A stretch of DNA of 64,000 bases from Catellatospora citrea (GTDB lineage: Bacteria; Actinomycetota; Actinomycetes; Mycobacteriales; Micromonosporaceae): NCBI RefSeq assembly GCF_003610235.1, contig NZ_RAPR01000001.1, forward strand, positions 2,480,001-2,544,000, given 5' to 3'. Shown piece by piece: positions 16,466-25,217 of the stretch. The notes under the pieces are model-generated. The model was not told the origin of the DNA. It saw only the letters and a list, made by a program, of their open reading frames with translations, and ran no database searches. The position numbers and the translations under genes were made by a program. Each line of letters begins with the position of its first letter. Position 1 is the first letter of the stretch.

Positions 16466-18136
16466 TCAGCCGGGGATCGCGGCGGTGACGGGTTCGGCGG
16501 TGCGCTGGGTGAGGTCCATGCGGCCGGTCTGCTCCCAGGGGGCCTGGAACGGGAAGTACGCCTCCATGAAGTCGCGCACCATCGCCGTCTGCTCGTCCAT
16601 CTCCCCGGCCGCCGAGTTGGTGTCGTTGAGGCAGAACACGTCCACGTTGCGCTGGCGGACCAGCCGGGCCAGCATGATCGGCGCGACCAGGCGACCCAGG
16701 TCGATGTAGACGTGGCTGATCGAGCCGGGCACCGAGCGCCCGGTGCTGTGCGCCCAGTAGTGCGCCAGCGACGACGGGATGGACAGGTCGCCGCGGTCGC
16801 GGAACTGGTGCGAGGCGGTCGCGTGCGATTCCTCGCGCAGCTCGGTCTCGATCTCCTCCAGCACGCCGCGCAGCAGCGGGTACGGCACGTGCCGCATCTT
16901 CTGGTAGAGCTGGGTGCCGAAGCGCGACTGGAGCAGCCGCCGGTTGTTCTTCGCGGCGACGTCCACGGGCGCGTCGGCGGGCGCGGGCGGGTTGACGTCC
17001 ACCAGCGAGCTGGACGGGAAGAACTTGGCCACGCCGTTGGCGAAGAAGAACTGGGTGGGCAGCACGGGCCGGCCCAGGATCATGTCGTCGTTGAAGTACA
17101 GGAAGTGCTCCGACAGGCCGGACACCTTGTGCAGCCGCGACTCGATGGCGTGCGAGTTGAAGGTGGGCAGCCGGCCCACGTCGCCGAAGATCTCCTTGTG
17201 CGAGACCAGCGTGACGTACGGCGAGGTCGGGTCGAGCCAGGACGGCGTCTGGTCGTCGGTCACCAGGTAGATGTGGTTGACCCAGGGCGCGAACGCGTGC
17301 AGCGAGCGCATCGAGTAGAGCAGCTCGTCGCGTGAGGTGAACCGGGAGGCGTTGGTGGCGAGCCCCGCGAACGAGTCGTCCTCGTCCTCCCCGAGCGCCT
17401 GCGCCTTGCGGCTGCGCCAGGCCGGGTCGTCGCCGTCCACCCAGGTGTACACGACGTCGATGGGGAACTGCACGTCGTTGGGGCCGGGCTCGGCGTAGAC
17501 GGCGCGGCTGCGGTAGCGCGGCTCGGCGTCGCGCGGCACGAACGCGGACAGGCGCGCGGCGGCGACGTACTGCGTCGGGTTGTCCACGCTGACGACCGTG
17601 CCGACCTTGTGGTTGCGCGGGCCGACCTGGCGCGGCGCCTGCCAGCCCTGCTGCTTCACGGTCGACCAGAACTCGATCTCGCAGGCGTACGCGTCCTCGG
17701 TGAGCGGCACGTTCGCCAGGCCCGCGGCGGTCCGGTAGACCTGCACCACCGCGCAGCGCTGCGGGCTGACCCGGCGGCCGGCGGTGTCCAGGGTCCGGAT
17801 GACCGTGTCCCCGCCGGACCTGCCGCGCAGCAGGCGCAGCACCTGCGCGCGGTGCTCGACCGCGACGGCGACGGCGCTGCGCCGCGGGTCGGTGTGCGGC
17901 AGGCAGAAGTAGTCCACGCCGTCGGCCTCCAGCAGACCGGTCACGGTCTGCAGATTGTCGTGCCACGCGTGGGCGGGCGAGGTCCCGCCGGCCGGGGTCG
18001 CGCCGCCGGGGGTCCGGGTGCGAGCCGTTCCGCCGACGAGCAGCTTGGCGATGCGGACCCGTTGCCGCAGCGGGAGCCGGTAGGCGGCGGCGCGCAGGGC
18101 GGGTCGCGGCAGGAGGCGTTTGACAATCTGCTTCAC
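16466..18136 (-). CDS. Stealth-family polysaccharide hexose-1-phosphotransferase
   Basis: A 556-residue protein with the four Stealth conserved regions. CR1 is IDVVYTWVDGDDPAW (about 200); CR2 runs from SRDELLYSMRSLHAFAPWVNHIYLVTDDQ in parts to KEIFGD; CR3 contains NSHAIESRLHKVSGLSEHFLYFNDD in parts; CR4 has HYWAHSTGRSV near the C-terminus. Known members transfer a sugar phosphate to growing capsule or wall polysaccharide. The N-terminal 190 residues are less conserved. The GTG at 18136 is the only start codon near the likely beginning; it has no clear ribosome site. It is divergent from a GT39-like gene, which suggests a shared cell-surface glycan role. Confidence 0.85.
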   Translation of the reverse strand: MKQIVKRLLPRPALRAAAYRLPLRQRVRIAKLLVGGTARTRTPGGATPAGGTSPAHAWHDNLQTVTGLLEADGVDYFCLPHTDPRRSAVAVAVEHRAQVLRLLRGRSGGDTVIRTLDTAGRRVSPQRCAVVQVYRTAAGLANVPLTEDAYACEIEFWSTVKQQGWQAPRQVGPRNHKVGTVVSVDNPTQYVAAARLSAFVPRDAEPRYRSRAVYAEPGPNDVQFPIDVVYTWVDGDDPAWRSRKAQALGEDEDDSFAGLATNASRFTSRDELLYSMRSLHAFAPWVNHIYLVTDDQTPSWLDPTSPYVTLVSHKEIFGDVGRLPTFNSHAIESRLHKVSGLSEHFLYFNDDMILGRPVLPTQFFFANGVAKFFPSSSLVDVNPPAPADAPVDVAAKNNRRLLQSRFGTQLYQKMRHVPYPLLRGVLEEIETELREESHATASHQFRDRGDLSIPSSLAHYWAHSTGRSVPGSISHVYIDLGRLVAPIMLARLVRQRNVDVFCLNDTNSAAGEMDEQTAMVRDFMEAYFPFQAPWEQTGRMDLTQRTAEPVTAAIPG

Positions 18137-18234
18137 AACAACCCAACATAGTGTATAAGCCGCATAGGACTGTGTATTTGGATAATAAGGACATTCATGT
18201 TGACTGCCGTTTTCTGCCGTCAGGGGGTCAACGC
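18137..18234. promoter_or_regulatory. AT-rich divergent promoter region
   Basis: This gap is much richer in A/T than its surroundings. On the plus strand GATAAT (18181-18186) is a good -10 candidate for the glycosyltransferase. On the minus strand TACACT just before the Stealth start is a candidate for that gene. Confidence 0.45.
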
Positions 18235-19833
18235 TTGACCCGCCCACAACCGCACGCCTTCGAGCCGGCCCCGTTCGGCTCCCGGCTCGCCCGCAGCCTT
18301 CCGATCACGATTCCGGCGCTGGTCACCCTGCTCGTCGTGCTCGTCGGGCACGACCGGCGCGCGCTCTGGCGCGACGAGTACGCCACCTGGTGGGCGGCCT
18401 CGCTCTCCACCGACCAGCTGCAACTTCTGTTGTCCAAGGTAGATGCGGTGTTCGCGCCGTTCTACCTGTTCACCCGCGCGTGGGTCGCCCTCTTCGGGGA
18501 CAGCCTGACCAGCCTGCGGCTGCCCTCGGCGCTGGCCATGGCCGCGGCCGCGGGCCTGATCGGCGCGCTCGGGCGGCGGCTGTTCTCCCCCGGCGCCGGG
18601 CTGGTCGCCGGGCTGCTGTTCGCGCTGCTGCCCGCGGTGTCCCGGTACGGCGAGGAGGCCCGGCCCTACGCGTTCGCGCTGGCGTTCTCGGTGGCGGGCG
18701 CGCTGGCGCTGCTGCGCGCGCTGGAGCAGCCGGACCGGTGGCGGCGCTGGGTGCCGTACGCCCTGGTGGTGGCTGCCATCGGCTGGTCGCACCTGGTGGC
18801 GCTGACGGTGCTGGCGGCGTACGCGGTGGCCGTGGTCGGCGCCGCGGGGCTGCGGTCGACCGCCCTGCGCAACTGGGTGCTCGCCACCGCGGCCGGCGGC
18901 CTGCCGGTCGCCCCGCTGCTGTGGCTGGGCAAGCGGCAGACCGGTCAGATCGGCTGGATCGGCGACCGCGGCGAGGAGTCGATCCGCGAGTTCATCACCA
19001 GCGCCTTCGGCTCGCTCTGGATCGGCCTCGCGGTGCTGGCGCTGGCGCTGCTGTCGGTGCGCCTGGCCGAGCCGCGCCGCCGGTTCCTGCTGGCCTGGGC
19101 CCTGCTGCCGCCCGCCGCGGTGCTGGCGCTCACCCCGGTGATCAACATGATGCTGTCGCGGTACCTGCTGTTCACCGTGCCCGCCTGGGTGCTGCTGGCC
19201 GCCTGCACGCTGCGCCAATTGTCGGCGCGGGTGGCCGCGCTGACCCCGGCGGCCCGCGCGGCCGCGGTGCGGGTCGCGTCCCCGGTCCCGGCGGCGGCCG
19301 GCGCCCGGCCGCGGCGGGCACTGGCCGGGGACGGGCCCGCGTGGGCGGTGTCGCTGGGCGCGCTGGCGGCGCTGGCCCTGCTCGGCCTGCCGGGCCAGGT
19401 CGAGGCCCGCACGCTGCCCGCCGGCAACCAGGCCGATCTGCGTACCGCCGCGGAGATCATGCGGCCGCGCCTGCTGCCGGGCGACGCCATCGCCTACGGC
19501 GGCGAGTCCTACGGCGGTCCGCGGACCTTCCGCCGCGGGATGACCTTCGAGCTGCGCGATCTCGACGGGCCGAAGGACGTCTTCGTGTCCGTGCGGGGCC
19601 AGGACCGGGGCAGCTTCGAGGCGGTGGAGTGCGCCGACCCGGCCGAGTGCGCCCAGGGCGTCACCCGGATCTGGCTGGTGACCTCCGCGCCCGACCGGGA
19701 CCTGTTCGCGAGCATGCCGGTGGCCCGCGCGGAGCTGCTGCGCGACGAGTTCACCACGGTGTTCGCGCAGCGCACCCAGGGCGTCGCGGTGGCCCTGCTG
19801 GTCCGCGAACAGCCCTCGCCCGCCCAGCAGTAG
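18235..19833 (+). CDS. GT39-like integral membrane glycosyltransferase
   Basis: A 532-residue protein with about 9-11 hydrophobic helices and a C-terminal outer domain (about 400-532). The first loop has RRALWRDEYATWW, whose Asp-Glu pair is the catalytic loop feature of polyprenyl-phosphate-dependent GT39/ArnT-type enzymes. Such enzymes add a sugar from a lipid carrier to a protein or glycan outside the membrane. The TTG at 18235 has AGGGGG 7-8 nt upstream; an ATG at 18151 in frame is a less likely start because it lies in the promoter region. Its partner is probably the divergent Stealth gene. Confidence 0.75.
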   Translation: MTRPQPHAFEPAPFGSRLARSLPITIPALVTLLVVLVGHDRRALWRDEYATWWAASLSTDQLQLLLSKVDAVFAPFYLFTRAWVALFGDSLTSLRLPSALAMAAAAGLIGALGRRLFSPGAGLVAGLLFALLPAVSRYGEEARPYAFALAFSVAGALALLRALEQPDRWRRWVPYALVVAAIGWSHLVALTVLAAYAVAVVGAAGLRSTALRNWVLATAAGGLPVAPLLWLGKRQTGQIGWIGDRGEESIREFITSAFGSLWIGLAVLALALLSVRLAEPRRRFLLAWALLPPAAVLALTPVINMMLSRYLLFTVPAWVLLAACTLRQLSARVAALTPAARAAAVRVASPVPAAAGARPRRALAGDGPAWAVSLGALAALALLGLPGQVEARTLPAGNQADLRTAAEIMRPRLLPGDAIAYGGESYGGPRTFRRGMTFELRDLDGPKDVFVSVRGQDRGSFEAVECADPAECAQGVTRIWLVTSAPDRDLFASMPVARAELLRDEFTTVFAQRTQGVAVALLVREQPSPAQQ

Positions 19834-19842
19834 CGGCGCGCA

Positions 19843-19878
19843 CGCGAAAGGCCCACCCCGGCGGGTGGGCCTTTCGCG
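19843..19878 (+). terminator. Hairpin terminator after the GT39-like gene
   Basis: A perfect 16-bp stem (CGCGAAAGGCCCACCC and its complement) with a 4-nt loop lies 10 bp after the stop codon and before the gltX promoter. Confidence 0.8.
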
Positions 19879-19944
19879 TATCCGGGGACACCCCCGGCAA
19901 ACCTGGTGGCGCGGCGCCCGGGGTAGCGCCGTACCCTGGAGGTC

Positions 19945-21372
19945 GTGACGGTACGTGTGCGATTCGCCCCTTCCCCGACCGGTATGTTCCACGTCGGCGG
20001 CGCCCGCTCGGCGCTGCAGAACGCGGTCTTCGCCAAGCAGCAGGGCGGGGTGTTCGTGCTGCGCATCGAGGACACCGACGCGGCGCGCAACCGCCCCGAG
20101 TGGACCGAGGGCATCCTCTCCGCCCTGGACTGGATCGGCATCGCCCGCGACACCTACGAGGGCCCGCTGTTCCAGTCGTCCTACCATGCGGAGCACACCA
20201 AGGCCGCCCAGCAGCTGTTCGACGCGGGCCGCGCCTACTACTGCGACTGCACCCGCGACGACGTGCAGGCCCGCACCGAGAACAAGTACTCCGGCTACGA
20301 CGGGTTCTGCCGCGACCGGGGCCTGAGCGCGGGCGAGGGCCGAGCGCTGCGCTTCCGCACCCCCGACGAGGGCGTGACGAAGGTCGTCGACCTGATCCGC
20401 GGCGAGCCGACCTTCGAGAACAAGCTGATCGAGGACTTCGTCATCGCGCGCGGCGACGGCTCGCCGGTGTTCCTGCTGGCCAACGTCGTCGACGACATGA
20501 CCATGGGGATCACCCACGTGATCCGCGCCGAGGAGCACCTGCCCAACACGCCCAAGCAGCAGCTGCTCTGGGAGTCGCTGGGCAAGACCCCGCCGGTGTG
20601 GGCGCACGTGCCCGTCGTGGTCAACGAGAAGCGGCAGAAGCTGTCCAAGCGCCGCGACAAGGTCGCCCTGGAGATGTACCGGGACGAGGGCTACCTCGCC
20701 GCGGCCATGCGCAACTACCTGATGCTGCTCGGCTGGGCGCCCAGCGGCGACCGGGAGATCGTGCCCTGGTCGGTGATCGAGGACGAGTTCCGTCTGGAGG
20801 AGGTCAACCCCTCCCCCGCGTTCTTCGACGAGAAGAAGCTGCGCTCGTTCAACGGCGAGTACATCCGGGCGCTGTCGGTCGCGGAGTTCGCGCAGGCCTG
20901 CACGCCGTGGCTGACCGGGCCGTTCCCGACGGAGGAGGAGCGGGCCGAGCGGGGATACGGCATCACGCCGCCGCCGTGGCCCGCCGACGCGTACGACCCG
21001 GCCGTGTTCGCGCAGGTCGCCGAGCTGGTGCAGACCCGCATCGCGGTGCTGTCCGAGGTGCCGTCCTACGTCGACTTCCTCTTCCTCGACGAGCCCGTGC
21101 TGGACGAGGCGTCCTGGGCGAAGGCCTCGAAGGACGCCGGCATCCTGCCCGACGTCATCGCGGCGCTGCGCGAGCTGCCGTCGTGGGACGCCGAGTCGCT
21201 GAAGAACACCATCGTCACCGTCGGCGAGGCGCACGGACTGAAGCTGGGCAAGGCGCAGGCCCCGGTGCGCGTCGCGGTCACCGGGCGCTCGGTGGGCCTG
21301 CCGCTGTTCGAGTCCCTGGAGGTGCTCGGCCGCGAGCGCACCCTGCGCCGGCTCGAGGCCGCCGCGGCCTGA
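19945..21372 (+). CDS. gltX: Glutamyl-tRNA synthetase
   Basis: A 475-residue class I synthetase that charges tRNA-Glu, and often tRNA-Gln as well in actinobacteria that use GatCAB. The HIGH-type motif is HVGG in [17 protein letters not shown] (residues about 8-24), and the KMSKS-type loop is QKLSKRRDK (about 233-241). The C-terminal anticodon-binding part is complete. The GTG at 19945 is the only sensible start because the Rossmann fold begins at residue 3. TACCCT ends 7 nt before it, and GGAGG also lies close, so leaderless and led initiation both remain possible. Confidence 0.95.
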   Translation: MTVRVRFAPSPTGMFHVGGARSALQNAVFAKQQGGVFVLRIEDTDAARNRPEWTEGILSALDWIGIARDTYEGPLFQSSYHAEHTKAAQQLFDAGRAYYCDCTRDDVQARTENKYSGYDGFCRDRGLSAGEGRALRFRTPDEGVTKVVDLIRGEPTFENKLIEDFVIARGDGSPVFLLANVVDDMTMGITHVIRAEEHLPNTPKQQLLWESLGKTPPVWAHVPVVVNEKRQKLSKRRDKVALEMYRDEGYLAAAMRNYLMLLGWAPSGDREIVPWSVIEDEFRLEEVNPSPAFFDEKKLRSFNGEYIRALSVAEFAQACTPWLTGPFPTEEERAERGYGITPPPWPADAYDPAVFAQVAELVQTRIAVLSEVPSYVDFLFLDEPVLDEASWAKASKDAGILPDVIAALRELPSWDAESLKNTIVTVGEAHGLKLGKAQAPVRVAVTGRSVGLPLFESLEVLGRERTLRRLEAAAA

Positions 21373-21383
21373 CCCGCATGCGA

Positions 21384-21421
21384 CGAAGCCGCCCCCGCCG
21401 TGCTCGGCGGGGGCGGCTTCC
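21384..21421. terminator. Bidirectional hairpin terminator, gltX / copC
   Basis: A perfect 15-bp stem (GAAGCCGCCCCCGCC) with a 6-nt loop fills the gap between the convergent gltX and CopC genes. Confidence 0.8.
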
Positions 21422-21429
21422 GTTCGGGA

Positions 21430-22035
21430 TCAGTCCTGCTCGCGGCGCTTCCTGACGAGATTGATGACGCCGCCGACCAGCAGTCCGGCCACCGTGGCCC
21501 CGCCGACCCAGGGCCACCAGGGGCCGCCGGTGTCGGTGTCCGCGACCGGGGTGGCGCTCGCCGCCGCCGGGCTCGCCGAAGGACTGACCTGTGCCGACTC
21601 CGTGCGCGGCGACGGGCTCGGGGCGGCGCTCTCGGCCACCGCCAGGCTGAACTTGTAGGAACCCTTCACCAGGTGACCGTCCTTTGACAGCACCTCGTAG
21701 GCGACGGTGTAGACACCGCCCGCGGCACCGGTGAACGGCGCGGAGACCGTCTTGCCGGTCACGGTGACCGGGCCCGCCGCCGCGGCCGCGTCCGGACCGG
21801 TCACCGTGAGCTTCGTCCCGTCGCTCTTGAGCGTCGCCAGGAACGTCAACTTCACCGCGGAGGGCGCGGCCGTCAGCTTCGCGTCCTTCTTCGGCGACGC
21901 CTCGACCAGGGCGTTGTGCGCCCAGGCGGGAGTCGCGCCGAGCAGCAGCGCGCCCAGTCCCACCAGGACGGCGAGCACCGCCGCGCCACGCCTTGCCGCC
22001 CGGTGCTCCCGGGTCCGCCGCCGACTGTCCCCCAC
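21430..22035 (-). CDS. CopC-domain copper resistance protein, membrane-anchored
   Basis: A 201-residue exported protein. After a signal peptide the mature part starts AHNALVEASPKKDAKL, in which the N-terminal histidine is the conserved copper ligand of CopC domains. The beta-sandwich runs to about residue 130 and includes YEVLSKDGHLVKGSYKFSL with the second ligand region DGH. A serine/proline/alanine linker and one C-terminal helix followed by RKRREQD anchor it outside the membrane. It probably binds periplasmic-side copper. GTG 22035 was chosen because GGAGG lies 5 nt upstream; GTG 22062 is also in frame. Confidence 0.85.
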   Translation of the reverse strand: MGDSRRRTREHRAARRGAAVLAVLVGLGALLLGATPAWAHNALVEASPKKDAKLTAAPSAVKLTFLATLKSDGTKLTVTGPDAAAAAGPVTVTGKTVSAPFTGAAGGVYTVAYEVLSKDGHLVKGSYKFSLAVAESAAPSPSPRTESAQVSPSASPAAASATPVADTDTGGPWWPWVGGATVAGLLVGGVINLVRKRREQD

Positions 22036-22261
22036 GATCGCCTCCGCCTCGTTATGCTCCACCGCAATCCGCAGTTGGTCGACGTTACCGGCCTGTTCGG
22101 TTCCCGGCTAATCACGGGCGCGCGCCGGCCGGATCGGACAGCGCTGCGTCCGTGTCTGAAACGTGACTATCCGAGCAGCAACCTGACAGGTTTCTCGCGG
22201 GTCTAGAAGAGGTACCACCAGTCACACTGGCACCAGGTGACGCGGCGAAACGGGGCGGGCC

Positions 22262-22936
22262 ATGCAGGGCATCATCGTGAGGGGCACCATGTTGAAGGTC
22301 GCCGCGGGACTGTTCTCAGCAGCCCTCCTGCTGCTCGGCGCGCCCGCGTTCGGTGCGCCGACGCCGACGCCGTCACCGGCGCCCAAGCCCAGCCCGTCGC
22401 CGACGGTGCGCAGCATCACCATCACCTCGGACGTGCTGACCGCGCCCATCGTGCTGCGGTCCGACCAGCACCAGCGCCAGTTCGCCGCGCTGGCGGGCGA
22501 GGTGGACTGGCTGGCCGCCGGGCCCTCCACGCTCAAGGCCCCGGCCGCGGACAAGCTCGGCCCGAAGTTCGTCGTGGTGAGCGCCGTCAACGGCGTGGAC
22601 AAGCAGACCTACGACCTCTACCCGCTGGCCGCGGGCGGCCCCCGGGTGTTCCGGCCGGCCGCGCAGCCCGACAAGCGCAAGGTCACCGCCGCCTGGTTCC
22701 TGGGCCGGTTCAGCATGGACGCCTCGCTGCGCGGGGCCGGGGTCCTGCTGGGCGGGACCGCGCCGGTCGAGGGCGGCGGCGTGGGCGGCGGCCTGGTGGA
22801 GTCGGCGACCGCCGAGCCGGACATCCGCGCCATGGTCGGCGACTGGCAGCGTTTCGTGGGACTCAACGGCGCGGTCGTCGTGGTCATCGCCCTCGGGGTG
22901 TTCGCCATCGCGTACGCGTTCCGGCGCACCATCTGA
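22262..22936 (+). CDS. Secreted, membrane-anchored protein of unknown function
   Basis: A 224-residue protein not recognised. It has a signal peptide (about 1-30), a proline-rich linker (TPTPSPAPKPSPSPT), a soluble domain of about 120 residues with no cysteine and no visible catalytic motif, and a C-terminal helix (GAVVVVIALGVFAIAYAF) with a short positive tail. It is therefore anchored with its body outside the cell. It is divergent from the CopC gene and could be linked to metal handling, but nothing in the sequence proves this. A second start at the internal ATG (residue 10) is possible. Confidence 0.6.
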   Translation: MQGIIVRGTMLKVAAGLFSAALLLLGAPAFGAPTPTPSPAPKPSPSPTVRSITITSDVLTAPIVLRSDQHQRQFAALAGEVDWLAAGPSTLKAPAADKLGPKFVVVSAVNGVDKQTYDLYPLAAGGPRVFRPAAQPDKRKVTAAWFLGRFSMDASLRGAGVLLGGTAPVEGGGVGGGLVESATAEPDIRAMVGDWQRFVGLNGAVVVVIALGVFAIAYAFRRTI

Positions 22937-23039
22937 CCTCCGCGTCGCCCTGACCTCCGCGCCGCCTTCGGCGCACCGTCCGCGTCGACGCCCTGCGCCC
23001 CGGCTTCCGGCGGGGGCGCAGGTGCCACATACTGGCCCG

Positions 23040-23858
23040 ATGCGACTGCCCCGCAAACCCCTGCGCACCCTCGCCGTGCTGGCCCTGGCGGCCTTCAGCC
23101 TCACCGGCTGCATGAAGCTCGACATGAACATGACCGTCAACAGCGACGACACCGTCGACGGCACGATCGTCATGGCGCTGGACAAGTCGGTGCTCCAGCT
23201 GAGCGGCAAGAGCCCGGAAGAGGCGTTCGAGCAGGCCGGCGACAGCCTCACCGAGCTGCCGGAGGGCGCGCGCACCGAGGTCTACGACGACGGCAAGTAC
23301 TACGGCAAGAAGTTCGTCTACGACGACCTGCCGCTGACGGAGTTCAACACCGGTGAGAAGGGCGCGCCCTCGATCACCCACGCCAACGGCAAGTACCTGT
23401 TCACCGCGGACCTCGACACGGGCGCCGACGGCCTCGGCGCGCAGGCCGAGATGGTGCGGCCCTTCCTGAGCAGCCTGCAGATCACCTTCGCGATCACCTT
23501 CCCCGGCAAGGTCGTCGAGCACGACGCCAAGGCGGTCGTGGACGGCAACACGGTGCGCTGGAACGTGGCGCTGGGCGGCAAGAACGAGCTGCGCGCCGTG
23601 GCCGAGGAGGGCAGCGCCTTCCCGTGGCTGGTCGTCGCCGTGGTCGGCGGCGTGCTGGGCCTCGCCGTGATCGCGGGCATCGTGTTCCTGGCGATCTGGC
23701 TCACCCGCCGCAACGCGCCCGCCGCGCCCGCCGCGGCCGACCCGAACGCCGCGACCTCGTTCGACCCGGCCACCGTGGCCGAGCCCGTCGGCGGGCACCC
23801 CGCGACGTCGCCCCACGCCACGCCGCAGCAGGGCGGCACGGAAGGGCAGCCCCACTGA
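23040..23858 (+). CDS. LppM-domain lipoprotein
   Basis: A 272-residue lipoprotein. The signal sequence ends in the lipobox LTGC, so the cysteine at about residue 23 should be lipid-modified. The LppM domain follows (KLDMNMTVNSDDTVDG, then FVYDDLPLTEFN), with a membrane helix near 200-225 and an alanine/proline-rich tail. In mycobacteria LppM affects phagosome traffic; in non-pathogens its role is unknown. The ATG at 23040 replaces one 6 codons upstream because CATACT ends 6 nt before it and the lipoprotein signal begins there. Confidence 0.82.
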   Translation: MRLPRKPLRTLAVLALAAFSLTGCMKLDMNMTVNSDDTVDGTIVMALDKSVLQLSGKSPEEAFEQAGDSLTELPEGARTEVYDDGKYYGKKFVYDDLPLTEFNTGEKGAPSITHANGKYLFTADLDTGADGLGAQAEMVRPFLSSLQITFAITFPGKVVEHDAKAVVDGNTVRWNVALGGKNELRAVAEEGSAFPWLVVAVVGGVLGLAVIAGIVFLAIWLTRRNAPAAPAAADPNAATSFDPATVAEPVGGHPATSPHATPQQGGTEGQPH

Positions 23859-23899
23859 GCCGGGGGCCCGGAGCCCGCAGGCTCCCTAGTATGGGGCAC

Positions 23900-25099
23900 A
23901 TGACCGACGGCGAGCCGCTGGCCGCGACGCTGCGGCAGATCGAGCGGTCCGCCGGTGCCCTGGCCACCGCCAGCGTGTCGCGCATGGACGAGTCCCTGCC
24001 GTGGTTCCGCGAGCTGCCGGCCGATCAGCGGTCGTGGGTCATGCTGGTGGCCCAGGCCGGCGTGCAGTCGCTGGTGCAGTGGCTGCGCACCGGCGCGGGC
24101 GCGCGGGGCGGGCCGCAGGCCGTCTCCGACGAGGTGTTCGACGTCGCGCCGCGGGCCCTGGCCCGCAGCATCAACCTGCAGCAGACGGTCGCCCTGATCA
24201 AGGTCACCATCGACGTCGTCGAGGAGCAGGTGCCGCACCTGGCCGCGCCCGGCGAGGAGCAGCAGCTGCGCGAGGCCGTGCTGCGCTACTCCCGGGAGGT
24301 CGCCTTCGCCGCGGCGCGGGTGTACGCCCGCGCCGCCGAGTCGCGCGGCGCGTGGGACGCCCGGCTGCAGGCGCTGCTGGTCGACGCGCTGCTGCGCGGC
24401 GACTCCGCCGACGTGCTGGCCAGCCGCGCGGCCGCGCTCGGCTGGACCGACGCGCCGCCGGTGGCGGTGGTCGTGGGCCGTTCCCCCGGGGGCGAGGCCG
24501 CGATCGTGCTGCACGGCGTGCACCGGGCCGCCCGCCGCGCCGACGTCGAGGTGCTCGGCGGCGTGCACGGCGACCGGCTGGTCGTGGTGATGGGCGGGGC
24601 GAGCGACCCGGTGTCGGTGGCCGAGCGGCTGCTGCCCGCGTTCGGCGAGGGCCCGGTGGTGGTCGGCCCGGCGGTGCCGTCGCTGGAGGCGGCGACCGAG
24701 TCGGCCCGTTCGGCGATGGCGGGCTACCGCGCCGCGCCGGCGTGGCCGGCCGCGCCCCGGCCGGTGGCCGCCGACGACCTGCTGCCCGAGCGTGCCCTGG
24801 CGGGCGACGGGGAGGCCCGGCGCATCCTGCGCCACTCGGCGTACGGCGCGCTCGCGCGGACCAGCGGGGAGCTGCTGGAGACGCTGGACGCGTTCCTCAT
24901 CCACGGTGGCGCGCTGGAGGCGACCGCTCGCGCGCTGTTCGTCCACCCGAACACGGTGCGTTACCGGCTGCGCCGAGTGGCCGAGGTCACAGGCTTCGGC
25001 CCGCTGACTCCGCGTGATGCGTTCACCCTCAAGATCGCGCTGGCTTTGGGCCGACTGGAGCCCGGTACGCAGGGCGAACAGCTCACCAAGCCGACATGA
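23900..25099 (+). CDS. fasR: PucR-type regulator, FasR-like activator of fatty-acid synthesis
   Basis: A 399-residue protein. Its N-terminal and central parts match PucR-family regulators, and the C-terminal helix-turn-helix (HTH_30) covers about 325-370 with ALEATARALFVHPNTVRYRL. Genes of this type directly upstream of fabD in Streptomyces encode FasR, which activates the fab operon; the same gene order here is the main reason for the name. TAGTAT ends 7 nt before the ATG at 23900, so it is likely leaderless. A near-palindrome in the fabD promoter is a candidate site. Confidence 0.85.
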   Translation: MTDGEPLAATLRQIERSAGALATASVSRMDESLPWFRELPADQRSWVMLVAQAGVQSLVQWLRTGAGARGGPQAVSDEVFDVAPRALARSINLQQTVALIKVTIDVVEEQVPHLAAPGEEQQLREAVLRYSREVAFAAARVYARAAESRGAWDARLQALLVDALLRGDSADVLASRAAALGWTDAPPVAVVVGRSPGGEAAIVLHGVHRAARRADVEVLGGVHGDRLVVVMGGASDPVSVAERLLPAFGEGPVVVGPAVPSLEAATESARSAMAGYRAAPAWPAAPRPVAADDLLPERALAGDGEARRILRHSAYGALARTSGELLETLDAFLIHGGALEATARALFVHPNTVRYRLRRVAEVTGFGPLTPRDAFTLKIALALGRLEPGTQGEQLTKPT

Positions 25100-25131
25100 A
25101 CAGGACATAATTCCGGCACGGTCCGCCGATA

Positions 25132-25150
25132 TTTGTGGGGTACCCACAAC
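25132..25150. promoter_or_regulatory. Candidate regulatory palindrome in the fabD promoter
   Basis: TTGTGGGGTACCCACAA is a near-perfect dyad about 70-85 bp before the fabD start. It is the most obvious regulatory sequence between fasR and fabD. Whether FasR binds it is not shown. An orphan AGGAGG at 25157-25162 lies between it and fabD and serves no visible start codon. Confidence 0.45.
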
Positions 25151-25217
25151 TTCGGTAGGAGGATTTAGTCATCCCCGGCAACGGCGCGCGGGTCCGTGAT
25201 CCCTCAGGGTTGAATAC

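Noticed and set aside
18220-21455. About 1000-residue open frames on both strands over the GT39 and gltX genes
   Set aside because: They cross two well-supported genes and a terminator, and have no recognisable domain.
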